In this document: positions 1-9,589 of the stretch, in pieces
How the letters are laid out: every line of letters starts with the position of its first letter
How positions within the stretch are numbered: position 1 is the stretch's first letter
Source of the DNA: Neorhizobium galegae bv. orientalis str. HAMBI 540
Lineage (GTDB): Bacteria > Pseudomonadota > Alphaproteobacteria > Rhizobiales > Rhizobiaceae
DNA: 64,000 nt
Direction: 5' to 3'
Assembly (NCBI RefSeq): GCF_000731315.1
Contig: NZ_HG938353.1
Span: 1,240,001-1,304,000, forward strand
Notes under the pieces: generated by a model
Database searches by the model: none
What the model was told of the DNA's origin: nothing
Seen by the model: only the letters and a program-made list of their open reading frames with translations
Translations under genes and position numbers: made by a program

Positions 1-66
1 CCCTGGCGGGGGCACCATTCCTTTCCTGGCAATTCGAGGTCAATTTCTCTTCATCGAGGTCGCCGT

Positions 67-115
67 GGCGTCTGCGGCGGACCTGGCCGACGCCTGCGGC
101 AGCGCCGGTTTTTTT
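67..115 (+). terminator. Possible intrinsic terminator of a gene left of the window
   Basis: GGCG-T-CTGC at 67-75 can pair with GCAGCGCC at 99-106, leaving one bulged T, and a run of seven T follows at 109-115. The large loop makes it only moderately convincing. It would end a plus-strand transcript entering from the left. Nothing coding is seen in 1-231. Confidence 0.35.
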
Positions 116-231
116 GCCCCGCCACCGTCCGCAAACCTGAGAGGTCTGCGTAGAACGTCGGAAACCTTATGCGATCGGCAGGGTTAGGCGGCTGTAGGGC
201 ATGTTTGGAAAGTCCCACGAGAGGAAACCCA

Positions 232-627
232 ATGTTTGTAAAGATACTCACCGTTGGCGCACTGTCGCTTGGTCTCGCCACTGCCGCGGTCGCCCAGTCG
301 GGCTCAGGAACCGGATCAGGATCCGGCGCTTCTGGCTCAGGTTCTGCAGGAACCGGCGGATCCGTTTCCGGTTCGGGCGCCAGTGGCTCCGGCTCCGGCA
401 CGCTCAACGGCACTACCACGGCTCCGCTGAATGGCGCCGGGTCAGGCGCGCTTGATTCCAATACGACAGGCAGCACGATCGGCAATTCCGGCGGCTCCAA
501 ATGCGCGCCCAACAACCTGCCACAGGGTTCCGGTTCCGCTACGACCAACAATCTGCCGCAAGGTTCCGGCTCCGCAACGCCCAATGCGGACGGAACTCTC
601 GCGCCTGGGCAGGCACAAAACTGCTGA
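232..627 (+). CDS. Gly/Ser-rich low-complexity secreted protein
   Basis: 131-residue protein. The first 20 or so residues form a signal peptide (MFVKILTVGALSLGLATAAV-AQ). The mature part is almost entirely Gly, Ser, Thr and Asn in GSGSGASG-type strings, followed by two copies of NNLPQGSGSAT near the C-terminus and two isolated cysteines (one central, one last). The ATG at 232 is preferred over an upstream in-frame ATG at 169 because GAGGAAA at 221-227 is a good ribosome binding site and the signal peptide starts here. No catalytic domain is visible. An extended, exported, possibly envelope-associated protein is inferred; the function is unknown. Confidence 0.7.
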   Translation: MFVKILTVGALSLGLATAAVAQSGSGTGSGSGASGSGSAGTGGSVSGSGASGSGSGTLNGTTTAPLNGAGSGALDSNTTGSTIGNSGGSKCAPNNLPQGSGSATTNNLPQGSGSATPNADGTLAPGQAQNC

Positions 628-640
628 TCGAGACCTATGT

Positions 641-673
641 GCGGCAAGCGGAAGGCCTTCTTCTGCTTGCCGC
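641..673. terminator. Bidirectional terminator-like hairpin between convergent genes
   Basis: GCGGCAAGC at 641-649 pairs perfectly with GCTTGCCGC at 665-673, and the inner GAAGG/CCTTC can extend the stem. It sits exactly between the stops of the convergent genes at 627 and 675. There is no long U-tract on either strand. Confidence 0.5.
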
Positions 674-674
674 T

Positions 675-1604
675 TCAGTTTCTGAAAACCGTGCAGGGCA
701 CGGCGTGGGCCCTGATCCTGGCACACAAATCGATAGCCTCAGCTCTGGTGGCGCGGCCGATGCGCGCTGCATAGCGCGGGCGATAACCGAAATTGCCGCG
801 TTTCTGGCGCACGACGAGCGCCCGTTCGGAATTGAGCGGCGTCGGCAGACGGCCGATCGTGTTGGCAAACAGCTGGCTGGCGATATTCGGATTATAGTGC
901 GCGGAAAGCTGCACGCCCCAAGGCGCCCAATCCGCCGATGCTATCAAGACACTCTCGTTGAGCCGCCTCGTATTGGCGAGCCGTAGGCAGCCGTCGAGGA
1001 AGGGTTTTCCGGGATCGAGGGCCTGGGCCGCCATCTTCGGCGGATCGTCCTTCCACATTTCTGCGGAATGGCCGGTAATCGCAAACACGTAGTCGCGTGT
1101 CTCGATCGGCAGCCGTCCGGTCGCCAGGAACGTTTCGAGGCCTGCTTCGCCCGCATTATAGGCCGCGGCGGCAAGGCCGAGATTGCCGAAACGGTCGCGC
1201 AGATCCCTGAGATAGAGAGCGGATGCCGCAAGCGCCTCGATGACATCGAAGCTGTTCCTCAGGCCGCGGATCCTTGCAGTTTCCGGCATGAACTGGGCGA
1301 TGCCCTCGGCCCCTTTCGGGCTCACCGCATTGGCGCGGAACAGGCTTTCCCGCCAGACCAGCCGCGCGAAAAATTCCGGCGGCAGCCCGTTCCTCTCGGC
1401 CAGCCGTTGCATCACCTGGCAGAGATCCTGATTGTAGGTTTCGGCGCGGATGCACAATCGGCCCATCTCGTCCGATGCCGCACGCTCGTATCGGCATTCG
1501 GGAGCGGCGGGGTCTTCGGCAGCACCGACGCTCCCGCCAGAGGGCGGGAGGGCCAAGGACAAGCCCAAGCCTATCTGCATGAGAGGGCGAAACATCATCG
1601 ACAT
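675..1604 (-). CDS. Lytic murein transglycosylase (SLT domain)
   Basis: About 309 residues. It is predicted to cleave peptidoglycan glycan strands in the periplasm. After a signal peptide there is a Goose-lysozyme/SLT fold: the catalytic Glu is in LVWRESLF (about residue 86), followed by the family motifs SPKGAEGIAQFMPETA and AAAAYNAGEAG. The last 75 residues resemble a divergent SPOR-like peptidoglycan-binding region with a Cys pair (LCARIRAHAVPC), which is inference. The start at 1604 (MSMMFRPLMQIG) gives a normal signal peptide; an upstream in-frame ATG at 1673 would add a non-signal extension. It is convergent with the Gly/Ser-rich gene. Confidence 0.82.
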   Translation of the reverse strand: MSMMFRPLMQIGLGLSLALPPSGGSVGAAEDPAAPECRYERAASDEMGRLCIRAETYNQDLCQVMQRLAERNGLPPEFFARLVWRESLFRANAVSPKGAEGIAQFMPETARIRGLRNSFDVIEALAASALYLRDLRDRFGNLGLAAAAYNAGEAGLETFLATGRLPIETRDYVFAITGHSAEMWKDDPPKMAAQALDPGKPFLDGCLRLANTRRLNESVLIASADWAPWGVQLSAHYNPNIASQLFANTIGRLPTPLNSERALVVRQKRGNFGYRPRYAARIGRATRAEAIDLCARIRAHAVPCTVFRN

Positions 1605-1781
1605 GCAATATGCCCAACCGGGGCGCAGCTTTAAAGCCTTCGACGGCGGGATTGCTCCAAAAGCGACTGGCACGGATGATCCAGCACCGGGTCACGGCCC
1701 AGGTGACTTTCGCTTGCTCGATCTGCGGGGCAACTCCTGCAGAGAGCCCACAAACTCAAGGTCCGCCGCCCTCAGGACTGC

Positions 1782-3086
1782 CTAGTGCATTTTGCCGACG
1801 CCGGTATAGGCAAAGCCATGGGCTTCCACCTCCCGCGCGCGATAGACATTGCGCAGGTCGACGAGAACCGGGCTCTTCATGACGGACTTCAGGCGTTCGA
1901 GATCGAGTGCACGAAATTCGTTCCATTCGGTGACGAGAACCGCGACATCGGCGCCTTCGGCGGCCTGATAGGGGCCGTCGGCGAATTCGATATCCATCAG
2001 CTGCCTGGCGTTTTCCATGCCTTCCGGATCGTAGCCGGAAACGATCGCGCCGGCATCCTGCAGCGTCTGGACGACGGCGATCGCCGGGCTGTCGCGCATG
2101 TCGTCCGTATTCGGCTTGAAGGTCAGCCCGAAGACGGCAACCTTCTTGCCGCGCACGTCGCCGCCGGCAGCCGCGATCACCTTGCGGCCCATCGCCCGCT
2201 TGCGGGTGTCGTTGACGGCGATGGTGGTTTCGATCAGGCGCACCGGGCTTTCATAATCCTGGGCGGTCTTGGCGAGTGCCAGCGTGTCCTTCGGGAAGCA
2301 GGAACCACCGTAGCCGGGGCCAGCATGCAGGAATTTCGAGCCGATGCGGCCGTCGAGGCCGATGCCGCGCGAAACGTCCTGGACGTCGGCTCCGACGCGC
2401 TCGCAGAGATCGGCCATCTCGTTGATGAAGGTGATCTTCATGGCAAGGAAGGCATTGGCGGCATATTTGATCAGCTCGGAGGTCCGGCGGCTGGTGAAGA
2501 GAAGCGGCGACTGGTTGAGATAGAGCGGACGATAGACTTCGGTCATCACTCCGCGGGCGCGCTCGTCGGAAAGGCCGACGACGATGCGGTCAGGGCGCTT
2601 GAAGTCCTCGATCGCGGCACCTTCGCGCAGGAACTCGGGGTTGGAGACGACGGCGAAATCCGCATCCGGATTGGTTTCGCGGATGATCCGCTCCACCTCG
2701 TCGCCGGTGCCGACCGGGACGGTCGACTTGGTGACGATGACGGTGAAGCCGGTCAGCGCTTCGGCGATTTCGCGTGCTGCGGCATGGACATAGCCGAGGT
2801 CGGCATGGCCGTCGCCGCGGCGCGACGGCGTGCCGACCGCGATGAACACGACATCCGCGTCGGCCACGGCGGGGCCAAGCTCTGTGGTGAAGGAAAGGCG
2901 ACGGGATTTGACGTTCGATTCGACCAGCGCCTCGAGTCCCGGCTCGAAGATCGGGATGACGCCCTGTTTCAGCGCCTCGATCTTTTCGGCAGCCTTGTCG
3001 ACGCAGATCACGTCATGTCCGAAATCCGCAAAGCAGGCTCCCGACACGAGGCCGACATAACCCGATCCAACCATCACAATACGCAT
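1782..3086 (-). CDS. ugd: UDP-glucose 6-dehydrogenase
   Basis: 434 residues, the usual family length. It oxidises UDP-glucose twice with NAD to UDP-glucuronate, a precursor of uronic-acid polysaccharides; rhizobial homologues are called rkpK. The N-terminal Rossmann motif is GSGYVGLVSGACFADFGH, the conserved lysine region is AANAFLAMKITFINEMAD, and the catalytic cysteine is Cys263 in GPGYGGSCFPKD. The C-terminal domain carries the TFKPNTDDMRDSPA motif. The ATG at 3086 is chosen over the TTG immediately upstream. It stands alone, about 165 bases downstream of cysQ on the same strand. Confidence 0.93.
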   Translation of the reverse strand: MRIVMVGSGYVGLVSGACFADFGHDVICVDKAAEKIEALKQGVIPIFEPGLEALVESNVKSRRLSFTTELGPAVADADVVFIAVGTPSRRGDGHADLGYVHAAAREIAEALTGFTVIVTKSTVPVGTGDEVERIIRETNPDADFAVVSNPEFLREGAAIEDFKRPDRIVVGLSDERARGVMTEVYRPLYLNQSPLLFTSRRTSELIKYAANAFLAMKITFINEMADLCERVGADVQDVSRGIGLDGRIGSKFLHAGPGYGGSCFPKDTLALAKTAQDYESPVRLIETTIAVNDTRKRAMGRKVIAAAGGDVRGKKVAVFGLTFKPNTDDMRDSPAIAVVQTLQDAGAIVSGYDPEGMENARQLMDIEFADGPYQAAEGADVAVLVTEWNEFRALDLERLKSVMKSPVLVDLRNVYRAREVEAHGFAYTGVGKMH

Positions 3087-3252
3087 CAATAATCCTCATC
3101 TTTATCCGGCAATCTCACGCGCAGCGGTTTCCTAAGCGCATCCGAAAGGGAATGCAACGCGTCGGATTGGCTGCCTGTGGCAGCTGTGGTCAGGCGTTAC
3201 CCTAGCCGGCCTGACTGGCCAACGTTACGGGGTGATGACAATAGGATTGCTG

Positions 3253-4050
3253 CTACGGCTTTCCAGGGCGCGATCCCCAGGCGATGAAATCGGGGTTGGC
3301 GAAATCCAGCATGTCTGCGCGGCCGGTCTTGCCATAGGTAAGCGGTGCCCCGCCGAGCGTGACCGTGCTGCCGCCGGCGGCACGGAGCACGGAGTCTCCG
3401 GCGGCCGTGTCCCATTCCATGGTTCGGCCGAAGCGGGGATAGAGATCGGCCACACCCTCCGCCAGCAGGCAGAATTTCAGCGAGGAACCAATGCTGCGGA
3501 TATCGGCGGCGCCTGATTTTTCGAGGAAGGCCTCGGTCTCGGCGGAATTATGCGAGCGGCTCGCAACGCAGATCGGACGGGCCTCGACCGGCCTCGCGAC
3601 GACCGGCACCCGGTTCGTCACCGCGAATTCGTCGTCGATCACAAGTTTTTCCGCCCGTCCGCCGCCACCGAGATAGGCGACCTTGAGGGCGGGCGCATAA
3701 ACGACACCGAGGATCGGCGCGCCGTTCTCGATCAGGGCGATGTTGACCGTGAAATCCTCGCGATCGTTGATGAACTCCTTGGTACCGTCGAGCGGATCGA
3801 CAAGAATGAAGGAGCGTCCTTCGATCGACGGGATACGTCCCATCGCAACCGATTCTTCCGCGATGACGGGGATGTCGGGAAAGGCGTAGGCAAGCTCGGC
3901 GAGAATGATCTCTTCGGCCCGTTCGTCCGCCTCCGTGACCGGGGATTTATCAGCCTTGTAGCTGGTGCTGGGTCCGGCCCTGTAGACGTCCAGGATGGCT
4001 TTGCCGGCAAGCAGCGCGGCTTTTTCGAATGTGGCGAGCATGAATTCCAT
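3253..4050 (-). CDS. cysQ: 3'(2'),5'-bisphosphate nucleotidase CysQ
   Basis: 265 residues, inositol-monophosphatase superfamily. It hydrolyses 3'-phosphoadenosine 5'-phosphate to AMP, recycling a by-product of sulfate assimilation. The metal-binding motifs are present in order: EES near residue 65, DPLDGTKEFI near 90 and WDTAAGDSVLRAAGG near the C-terminus. It begins MEFMLATFEKAALLAGKAI; an internal ATG three codons later is an alternative start. It follows the RNA methyltransferase gene with a 76-base gap on the same strand, so cotranscription is possible. Confidence 0.9.
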   Translation of the reverse strand: MEFMLATFEKAALLAGKAILDVYRAGPSTSYKADKSPVTEADERAEEIILAELAYAFPDIPVIAEESVAMGRIPSIEGRSFILVDPLDGTKEFINDREDFTVNIALIENGAPILGVVYAPALKVAYLGGGGRAEKLVIDDEFAVTNRVPVVARPVEARPICVASRSHNSAETEAFLEKSGAADIRSIGSSLKFCLLAEGVADLYPRFGRTMEWDTAAGDSVLRAAGGSTVTLGGAPLTYGKTGRADMLDFANPDFIAWGSRPGKP

Positions 4051-4126
4051 GGCGGCTGGTCACGTCGGTTGGGTAGACTTCCAATGACACGTTTGCCCCG
4101 TGCATGGGAGTCTAAAACGGCTCGGC

Positions 4127-5005
4127 TCAATCGGCCTTGGCGAGATGCTGCTGTGTCGCGTAGAGCGCGATCGCGGCGGCGTTCGAGACATTGAGCGATT
4201 TGATAGCGCCCGGCATGTCGAGACGGGCAAGCGCGTTGACCGTCTCGCGGGTCTTCTGACGCAGGCCCTTGCCCTCGGAACCAAGCACCAGGGCGATCCG
4301 GCCGCCGGCAAACGTGCCTTCGAGCGGGGCGGGGCCTTCCGAATCGAGCCCGATCGTCTGGAAGCCGAGCCGGTGCAGTTCTTCGATCGCGTCGGCGAGA
4401 TTGGTGACCTGTATATAAGGTATCAGTTCCAGCGCGCCGGAGGCCGATTTGGCAAGTACGCCGGATTCGGTCGGGCTATGTCTCTGGGTGGTGATGACCG
4501 CGCCGGCGCCGAACGCGACCGCCGAACGCATGATCGCGCCGACATTATGCGGGTCGGTGACCTGGTCGAGAACCAGCAGAAGCGGACTTGCCTTTAGCGC
4601 TTCCAGCCGGCGCATGGGGAGGGGCCGCGTTTCCAGCATCACGCCCTGATGAATGGCCTCGGGGCCGAGCACCCTGTCGATATCCTGGGGCGAAACGAAT
4701 TCGATCGGAAAGGACAATGTCTCCGGCTCGCCGATATCGAGCCGCGCGAAGGCGTTCTGGGTCACCGACAGCTTGATGAGCTTGCGCTCGGGATTGTCGA
4801 GGGCGGCGCGTACCGTGTGCAGGCCATAGAGGAAGACCTGTTCCGGCTGAAGCTGCGGCGGCTTCCAGTCCTTGTTGGATTTCGGCCGCTTCAAGGGCGG
4901 CGTCGGAATTTCTCCGCGCTCGCGCTTGGAGTCGCGCACCGCGCGCCGAAGCGTCGCATAATGGGTGTCACGGGTGGATTTGTCTTCTTTGTCGTCCTTG
5001 CTCAT
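4127..5005 (-). CDS. rlmB: TrmH/SpoU-family RNA 2'-O-methyltransferase (RlmB-like)
   Basis: 292 residues. About 50 basic, disordered N-terminal residues precede an RNA-binding substrate domain (FLYGLHTVRAAL) and a SPOUT methyltransferase knot. The three SpoU motifs are visible: DPHNVGAIMRSA, IALVLGSEGKGLR and SLNVSNAAAIAL. The closest known role is 2'-O-methylation of G2251 in 23S rRNA, but other TrmH paralogues cannot be excluded from the sequence alone. The position just upstream of the tRNA-Tyr/Gly and tuf genes, in divergent orientation, suits a translation-related role. Confidence 0.85.
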   Translation of the reverse strand: MSKDDKEDKSTRDTHYATLRRAVRDSKRERGEIPTPPLKRPKSNKDWKPPQLQPEQVFLYGLHTVRAALDNPERKLIKLSVTQNAFARLDIGEPETLSFPIEFVSPQDIDRVLGPEAIHQGVMLETRPLPMRRLEALKASPLLLVLDQVTDPHNVGAIMRSAVAFGAGAVITTQRHSPTESGVLAKSASGALELIPYIQVTNLADAIEELHRLGFQTIGLDSEGPAPLEGTFAGGRIALVLGSEGKGLRQKTRETVNALARLDMPGAIKSLNVSNAAAIALYATQQHLAKAD

Positions 5006-5107
5006 CAGGCCTTATAGCCATCCTCACTCTCCGGGCAAAGCCCTCGACGGGGAGGCGGGTCGAAAGTGCGACTGATTTATTTTCGTCATTTTTGCTTCTT
5101 CCTCGTG

Positions 5108-5136
5108 TTGACAGACGAGAACGAGGCGGTCATATA
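5108..5136 (+). promoter_or_regulatory. Sigma-70-type promoter for the tRNA-Tyr/tRNA-Gly unit
   Basis: TTGACA at 5108-5113, a 17-base spacer, then CATATA at 5131-5136. This closely matches the rhizobial housekeeping pattern (CTTGAC, 17 bases, CTATAT). It lies about 70 bases before the tRNA-Tyr 5' end, as expected for a stable-RNA precursor. Confidence 0.75.
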
Positions 5137-5208
5137 CGCGGCGCAGATTGAGGGGCGGCAAGCTTCCAAGATCTGACGAACTTGGTCTCACGATCCGGAC
5201 GAAAAACT

Positions 5209-5293
5209 GGAGAGATGCCCGAGTGGTTAAAGGGGACGGACTGTAAATCCGTTGGCTCAGCCTACGTTGGTTCAAATCCAACTCTCTCCACCA
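5209..5293 (+). tRNA. tRNA-Tyr (GTA)
   Basis: Acceptor stem GGAGAGA (5209-5215) pairs with TCTCTCC (5283-5289). The discriminator base is A and CCA is genomically encoded (5291-5293). The anticodon loop CTGTAAA gives GTA. A long variable arm (class II) is present, as in bacterial tRNA-Tyr. Confidence 0.97.
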
Positions 5294-5320
5294 TTCGTCT
5301 CTGATCGGACACCACATACC

Positions 5321-5394
5321 GCGGGTATAGCTCAATGGTAGAGCAGCAGCCTTCCAAGCTGAATACGCGGGTTCGATTCCCGCTACCCGCTCCA
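5321..5394 (+). tRNA. tRNA-Gly (TCC)
   Basis: Acceptor stem GCGGGTA (5321-5327) pairs with TACCCGC (5384-5390), followed by T and an encoded CCA. The anticodon loop CTTCCAA gives TCC. It lies 27 bases after tRNA-Tyr, presumably on the same precursor. Confidence 0.97.
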
Positions 5395-5658
5395 TTTTAC
5401 CTGATCATGATGAAGACCGGCATGTCACACGCTTGAAAGCGCGTCGACGGTCTCTGTCCGAGTCCGCCTTTCTTTTTTGCCGCGGCTGCCTTGTCATCTG
5501 CGCCGTGACTGCGGCGACGCACGTTCCTGCTGGAGCCTCGTTTTTCCGTGATCGCCTGGTATTGTCGCGATGATGCTCGTAACTTTTTAAAGCATCCCGG
5601 GTAGAAGCTTTTTCGCCGGCACAGAGGCCGCCCCACCACCAGCTATGGAAACTTGTCC

Positions 5659-6153
5659 ATGAAGAAAATACTTGCCGCCGCAGCCCTTGCGACGATGCTC
5701 CTGCCGTCCGCGTCGTTTGCTGCGACCGTGCTTTTCCCGAGCGCCGCCCCCGTCGCGCAGATCACCATTCCGGATGCCTGGAACCCGGAAGAAACCGACA
5801 GCGGCATCCAGGCCAGTTCCGACGACGGCGCGATCTATCTGTCGATCGACGTCGCGAGCGCCGAGACCACCGATAAGGTCATCGAAGATGTGTTCTCTTT
5901 CCTCGGTGAAAATGGCGTCACGGTCGACCCGGCCACTCAGAAACAGTCCGAAGACACGTTCAACGGCATGAAGATGATCAATCTGGACTGGAGCGGCAAG
6001 GACAAGGACGGCGCCGTTTCGATCGGCGTCTCGCTCGTCGCGCCGAAGCCGGACAAGCTTCTCGTCATCACCTATTGGGGCACCAAGGGCGAACAGGAAA
6101 AGCACGGCCCAGAACTCGTCGCGCTCATCAACTCGCTGAAGCCGGCGAAGTAA
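5659..6153 (+). CDS. Small exported protein of unknown function
   Basis: 164 residues with a clear signal peptide (MKKILAAAALATMLLPSASFA). The mature domain is a compact mixed alpha/beta sequence with no cysteines, containing AQITIPDAWNPEETDSGIQA and GMKMINLDWSGKDKDGA. The pattern resembles small periplasmic beta-sheet domains but I do not recognise the family. The ATG at 5659 gives the cleanest signal peptide; a TTG two codons upstream is an alternative. It lies alone between the tRNA pair and tuf and is followed by a strong terminator. Nothing is seen in 5395-5658. Confidence 0.75.
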   Translation: MKKILAAAALATMLLPSASFAATVLFPSAAPVAQITIPDAWNPEETDSGIQASSDDGAIYLSIDVASAETTDKVIEDVFSFLGENGVTVDPATQKQSEDTFNGMKMINLDWSGKDKDGAVSIGVSLVAPKPDKLLVITYWGTKGEQEKHGPELVALINSLKPAK

Positions 6154-6181
6154 GAGTCCAATCTGGCGCTCACTGAATAGA

Positions 6182-6229
6182 GGGCCGGCCGTCTCCCGCT
6201 TTGAGGGATGACGGTCGGCCCCTTGTTTT
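6182..6229 (+). terminator. Intrinsic terminator after the exported-protein gene
   Basis: GGGCCGGCCGTC (6182-6193) pairs over 12 base pairs with GACGGTCGGCCC (6210-6221), followed by CTTGTTTT. It isolates the upstream gene from tuf copy 1. Confidence 0.8.
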
Positions 6230-6432
6230 CCGGCTGTCATCTAAGCTGCATTGCCCAGTGGAGAGAACAACGCGGAACCGCTCCATCCATAGGGGGTTTC
6301 CGTTCGATTTACCCGGCTCCCCTTGTGCGGGCGCGCGTCGTAATTATGTCTTGCGCATTCTGGTGGAAAGCCTTAAACGGCGACACCAAACCCGGTCGCC
6401 GGGTCCACACTTATGTTCACAGGAAGCATTCA

Positions 6433-7608
<1,176 letters not shown>

Positions 7609-7630
7609 TCGATAGCGACATTGGAATAGA

Positions 7631-7661
7631 GAAGGCCCTGCCGGCAACGGCGGGGCCTTTT
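7631..7661 (+). terminator. Intrinsic terminator of tuf copy 1
   Basis: AAGGCCCTGCCG (7632-7643) folds back on CGGCGGGGCCTT over a short GCAA loop, ending in TTTT. It is 23 bases past the tuf stop. Confidence 0.85.
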
Positions 7662-7669
7662 GCTTTCGG

Positions 7670-7837
7670 TCAGCGTGTCGAAAACAGGTCGTTCTCGTAA
7701 GGGAAACGACCTACCGTCAGTCCGACATAGTCCAGATTGCCGAGCTCGTGGGATGGCGGCTCACCGGACACGCGATCCGCGGCGCCGTGGCCGTTCAGGG
7801 GGCTGGTCAAGCTCCCACCGTCGAGTTCGATGGGCCG
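7670..7837 (-). pseudogene. Possible C-terminal gene relic
   Basis: Minus-strand reading frame of 55 codons plus stop, closed upstream by TAG at 7838-7840, with no start codon of its own. Its end reads LGNLDYVGLTVGRFPYENDL, which looks like real protein rather than random translation. No family was recognised. It is best explained as the decayed tail of a gene whose 5' part is lost or frameshifted. Confidence is low. Confidence 0.3.
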
Positions 7838-8371
7838 CTATCGACCGCAGCACCCTTGAAGAGGGGCCAACATTCTGGCGCGCATACCGGGTAAGGGACG
7901 TGGGTGGGATCATCAGGCGCGACAAGTCCCCATCCGGTGACGGACTGCGGAAGAAGTGCGTCCCAGCCGACATCAGGTCTACCGACGTAAGTGTTGCGCC
8001 TATGCGAAGTCGATTCGCTTCTGCTGCCGGTTTTTTCGCCGAGACCGCTTGATCAATCATCCGGAAGCCTATCTGGAGCGGCCTTTGTGTCTTTCCTGAC
8101 GACACCCGGTATGTCCCCGGACGAAGCCCAATCCTCCCGGCCTGGGCCCGCCAGCTTGATCTGCCGGGCAAGGAAATGCCGGAGCGGCGGGTGGAACCGG
8201 CGCTTTCGGTGGTCCGGTCTGCAGACGCATCCGACGGGTTGGGCCGAAAGCTCAGGTGAACGGCCCGGATATTAAAAATGCGCTTGCAAAGCGCAACGCA
8301 TCCCCTTAAAGGGAGCGCCTAGCCAGTTGGCGGCGAGCCGGAGTTTCCGGTTTACGTTCCGCCAAGGTTGA
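7838..8371. other. Gene-poor stretch between tuf copy 1 and tRNA-Trp
   Basis: About 530 bases with no convincing gene. Short open frames on both strands (for example a minus-strand frame 7761-8171 and a plus-strand frame ending near 8271 that contains FPDDTRYVPGRSPILPAWAR) have some protein-like stretches but no start with a ribosome binding site and no recognised domain. Decayed genes are possible. The last 90 bases should contain the promoter for tRNA-Trp-secE-nusG, but no strong -35/-10 pair was found. Confidence 0.4.
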
Positions 8372-8447
<76 letters not shown>

Positions 8448-8644
8448 TTTTCAGATGATTGGCGCGAGAATATCCGCAGCGGAATTGTCGGGAAATGGCC
8501 GTCGTGCAAAACGGCGAAATTTCATCGAACACTGTTTTCCCTCTTGTGTAAAGGGGAAGGGGTGTTTATGTAGGTCAAAACAGACACGCGGTGCGTGGGG
8601 CTGAGAGAGTTCAGCTTTACGTGCCGTAATTGCGTGGGCAATCT

Positions 8645-8845
8645 ATGGCATCCAAAACCAATCCCGTTACGTTTCTGCGCCAAGTGCGCTCCGAGACGAC
8701 GAAAATCCATTGGCCGTCTCGTCGTGAGACCATGATTTCCACGGCCATGGTTCTGGTTATGGTTGTGTTCGCTGCGCTGTTTTTCTTCGCTGCAGACCAG
8801 CTCATGGGATGGTTGCTCCGTCTCGTACTGAACGTCAGCGTTTGA
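8645..8845 (+). CDS. secE: Preprotein translocase subunit SecE
   Basis: 66 residues, the short single-membrane-span form found in alphaproteobacteria. The cytoplasmic amphipathic part contains RSETTKIHWPSRRET, the diagnostic SecE signature, and is followed by one transmembrane helix (MVLVMVVFAALFFFAADQL). It stabilises SecY in the SecYEG channel. The ATG at 8645 is chosen because the MASKTNPVTFLRQVRSE N-terminus fits the family; an upstream frame start at 8630 adds five unsupported residues. nusG follows after 15 bases. Confidence 0.95.
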   Translation: MASKTNPVTFLRQVRSETTKIHWPSRRETMISTAMVLVMVVFAALFFFAADQLMGWLLRLVLNVSV

Positions 8846-8860
8846 TTCTGGAGAATAAAG

Positions 8861-9391
8861 ATGGCGGCGCGTTGGTACATCGTCCACGCATATTCTAATT
8901 TTGAGAAGAAGGTGGCAGAGGACATCGAGAACAAAGCTCGCCAGAAGGGGCTTGAGCATCTGTTCGAAAAGATCCTCGTGCCGACCGAAAAGGTCGTCGA
9001 GGTGCGCCGCGGCCGCAAGGTCGATTCCGAGCGCAAGTTTTTTCCGGGTTACGTCATGGTTCGGGCCAATCTGACTGACGAAGCCTATCACTTGATCAAG
9101 AACACGCCGAAGGTTACCGGCTTCCTCGGTTCCGACAACAAGCCGGTGCCGATCCCGGACTTCGAAGCCGACCGCATTCTCGGCCAGGTTCAGGAAGGTG
9201 TCGAGCGGCCGAAGTCCTCGATCACCTTCGAGATCGGCGAGCAGGTCCGCGTTTCCGATGGTCCGTTCGCGTCCTTCAACGGCACCGTACAGGATGTCGA
9301 CGAAGAGCGTTCGCGCCTCAAGGTCGAGGTCTCGATCTTCGGTCGTGCGACCCCGGTCGAGCTGGAATACGCCCAGGTCGAAAAGGTCTGA
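8861..9391 (+). CDS. nusG: Transcription termination/antitermination factor NusG
   Basis: 176 residues. The N-terminal NGN domain (RWYIVHAYSNFEKKVAEDIE; FPGYVMVRA) contacts the RNA polymerase clamp. The C-terminal KOW domain (GEQVRVSDGPFASFNGTVQD) contacts Rho or ribosomal S10. The length is normal and it lies downstream of secE in an operon. Confidence 0.97.
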   Translation: MAARWYIVHAYSNFEKKVAEDIENKARQKGLEHLFEKILVPTEKVVEVRRGRKVDSERKFFPGYVMVRANLTDEAYHLIKNTPKVTGFLGSDNKPVPIPDFEADRILGQVQEGVERPKSSITFEIGEQVRVSDGPFASFNGTVQDVDEERSRLKVEVSIFGRATPVELEYAQVEKV

Positions 9392-9509
9392 TGAATTTCG
9401 AAATGGGGCCTGCTGTTTGTGCAGCGGGTCTCGTGCGGCGTTTGCCGCAAGCGCGTGGGAGGAACGGTGCCTTAGCCGGGCATTTTGGCCGAACCACGCA
9501 ACCGCAGCC

Positions 9510-9568
9510 GCCGGCGAAAGCCGGCATGTCGGGCCGGGAAACCGGTCTCTAATGAGCCGGGTAACCGG
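9510..9568 (+). promoter_or_regulatory. rplK leader: three successive GNRA-capped hairpins
   Basis: GCCGGC-GAAA-GCCGGC at 9510-9525, CCGG-GAAA-CCGG at 9534-9545 and CCGG-GTAA-CCGG at 9557-9568. The last two lie in an imperfect direct repeat (9533-9550 and 9556-9573, one mismatch in 18). The cluster ends about 20 bases before the rplK start. An RNA element for ribosomal-protein feedback control is inferred from position and structure only. Confidence 0.55.
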
Positions 9569-9589
9569 TCTCTCGAAAGGCAGAGAGTT

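Noticed and set aside
1785..3092. A 435-codon plus-strand frame opposite ugd
   Set aside because: Mirror image of the UDP-glucose dehydrogenase gene with no family features.
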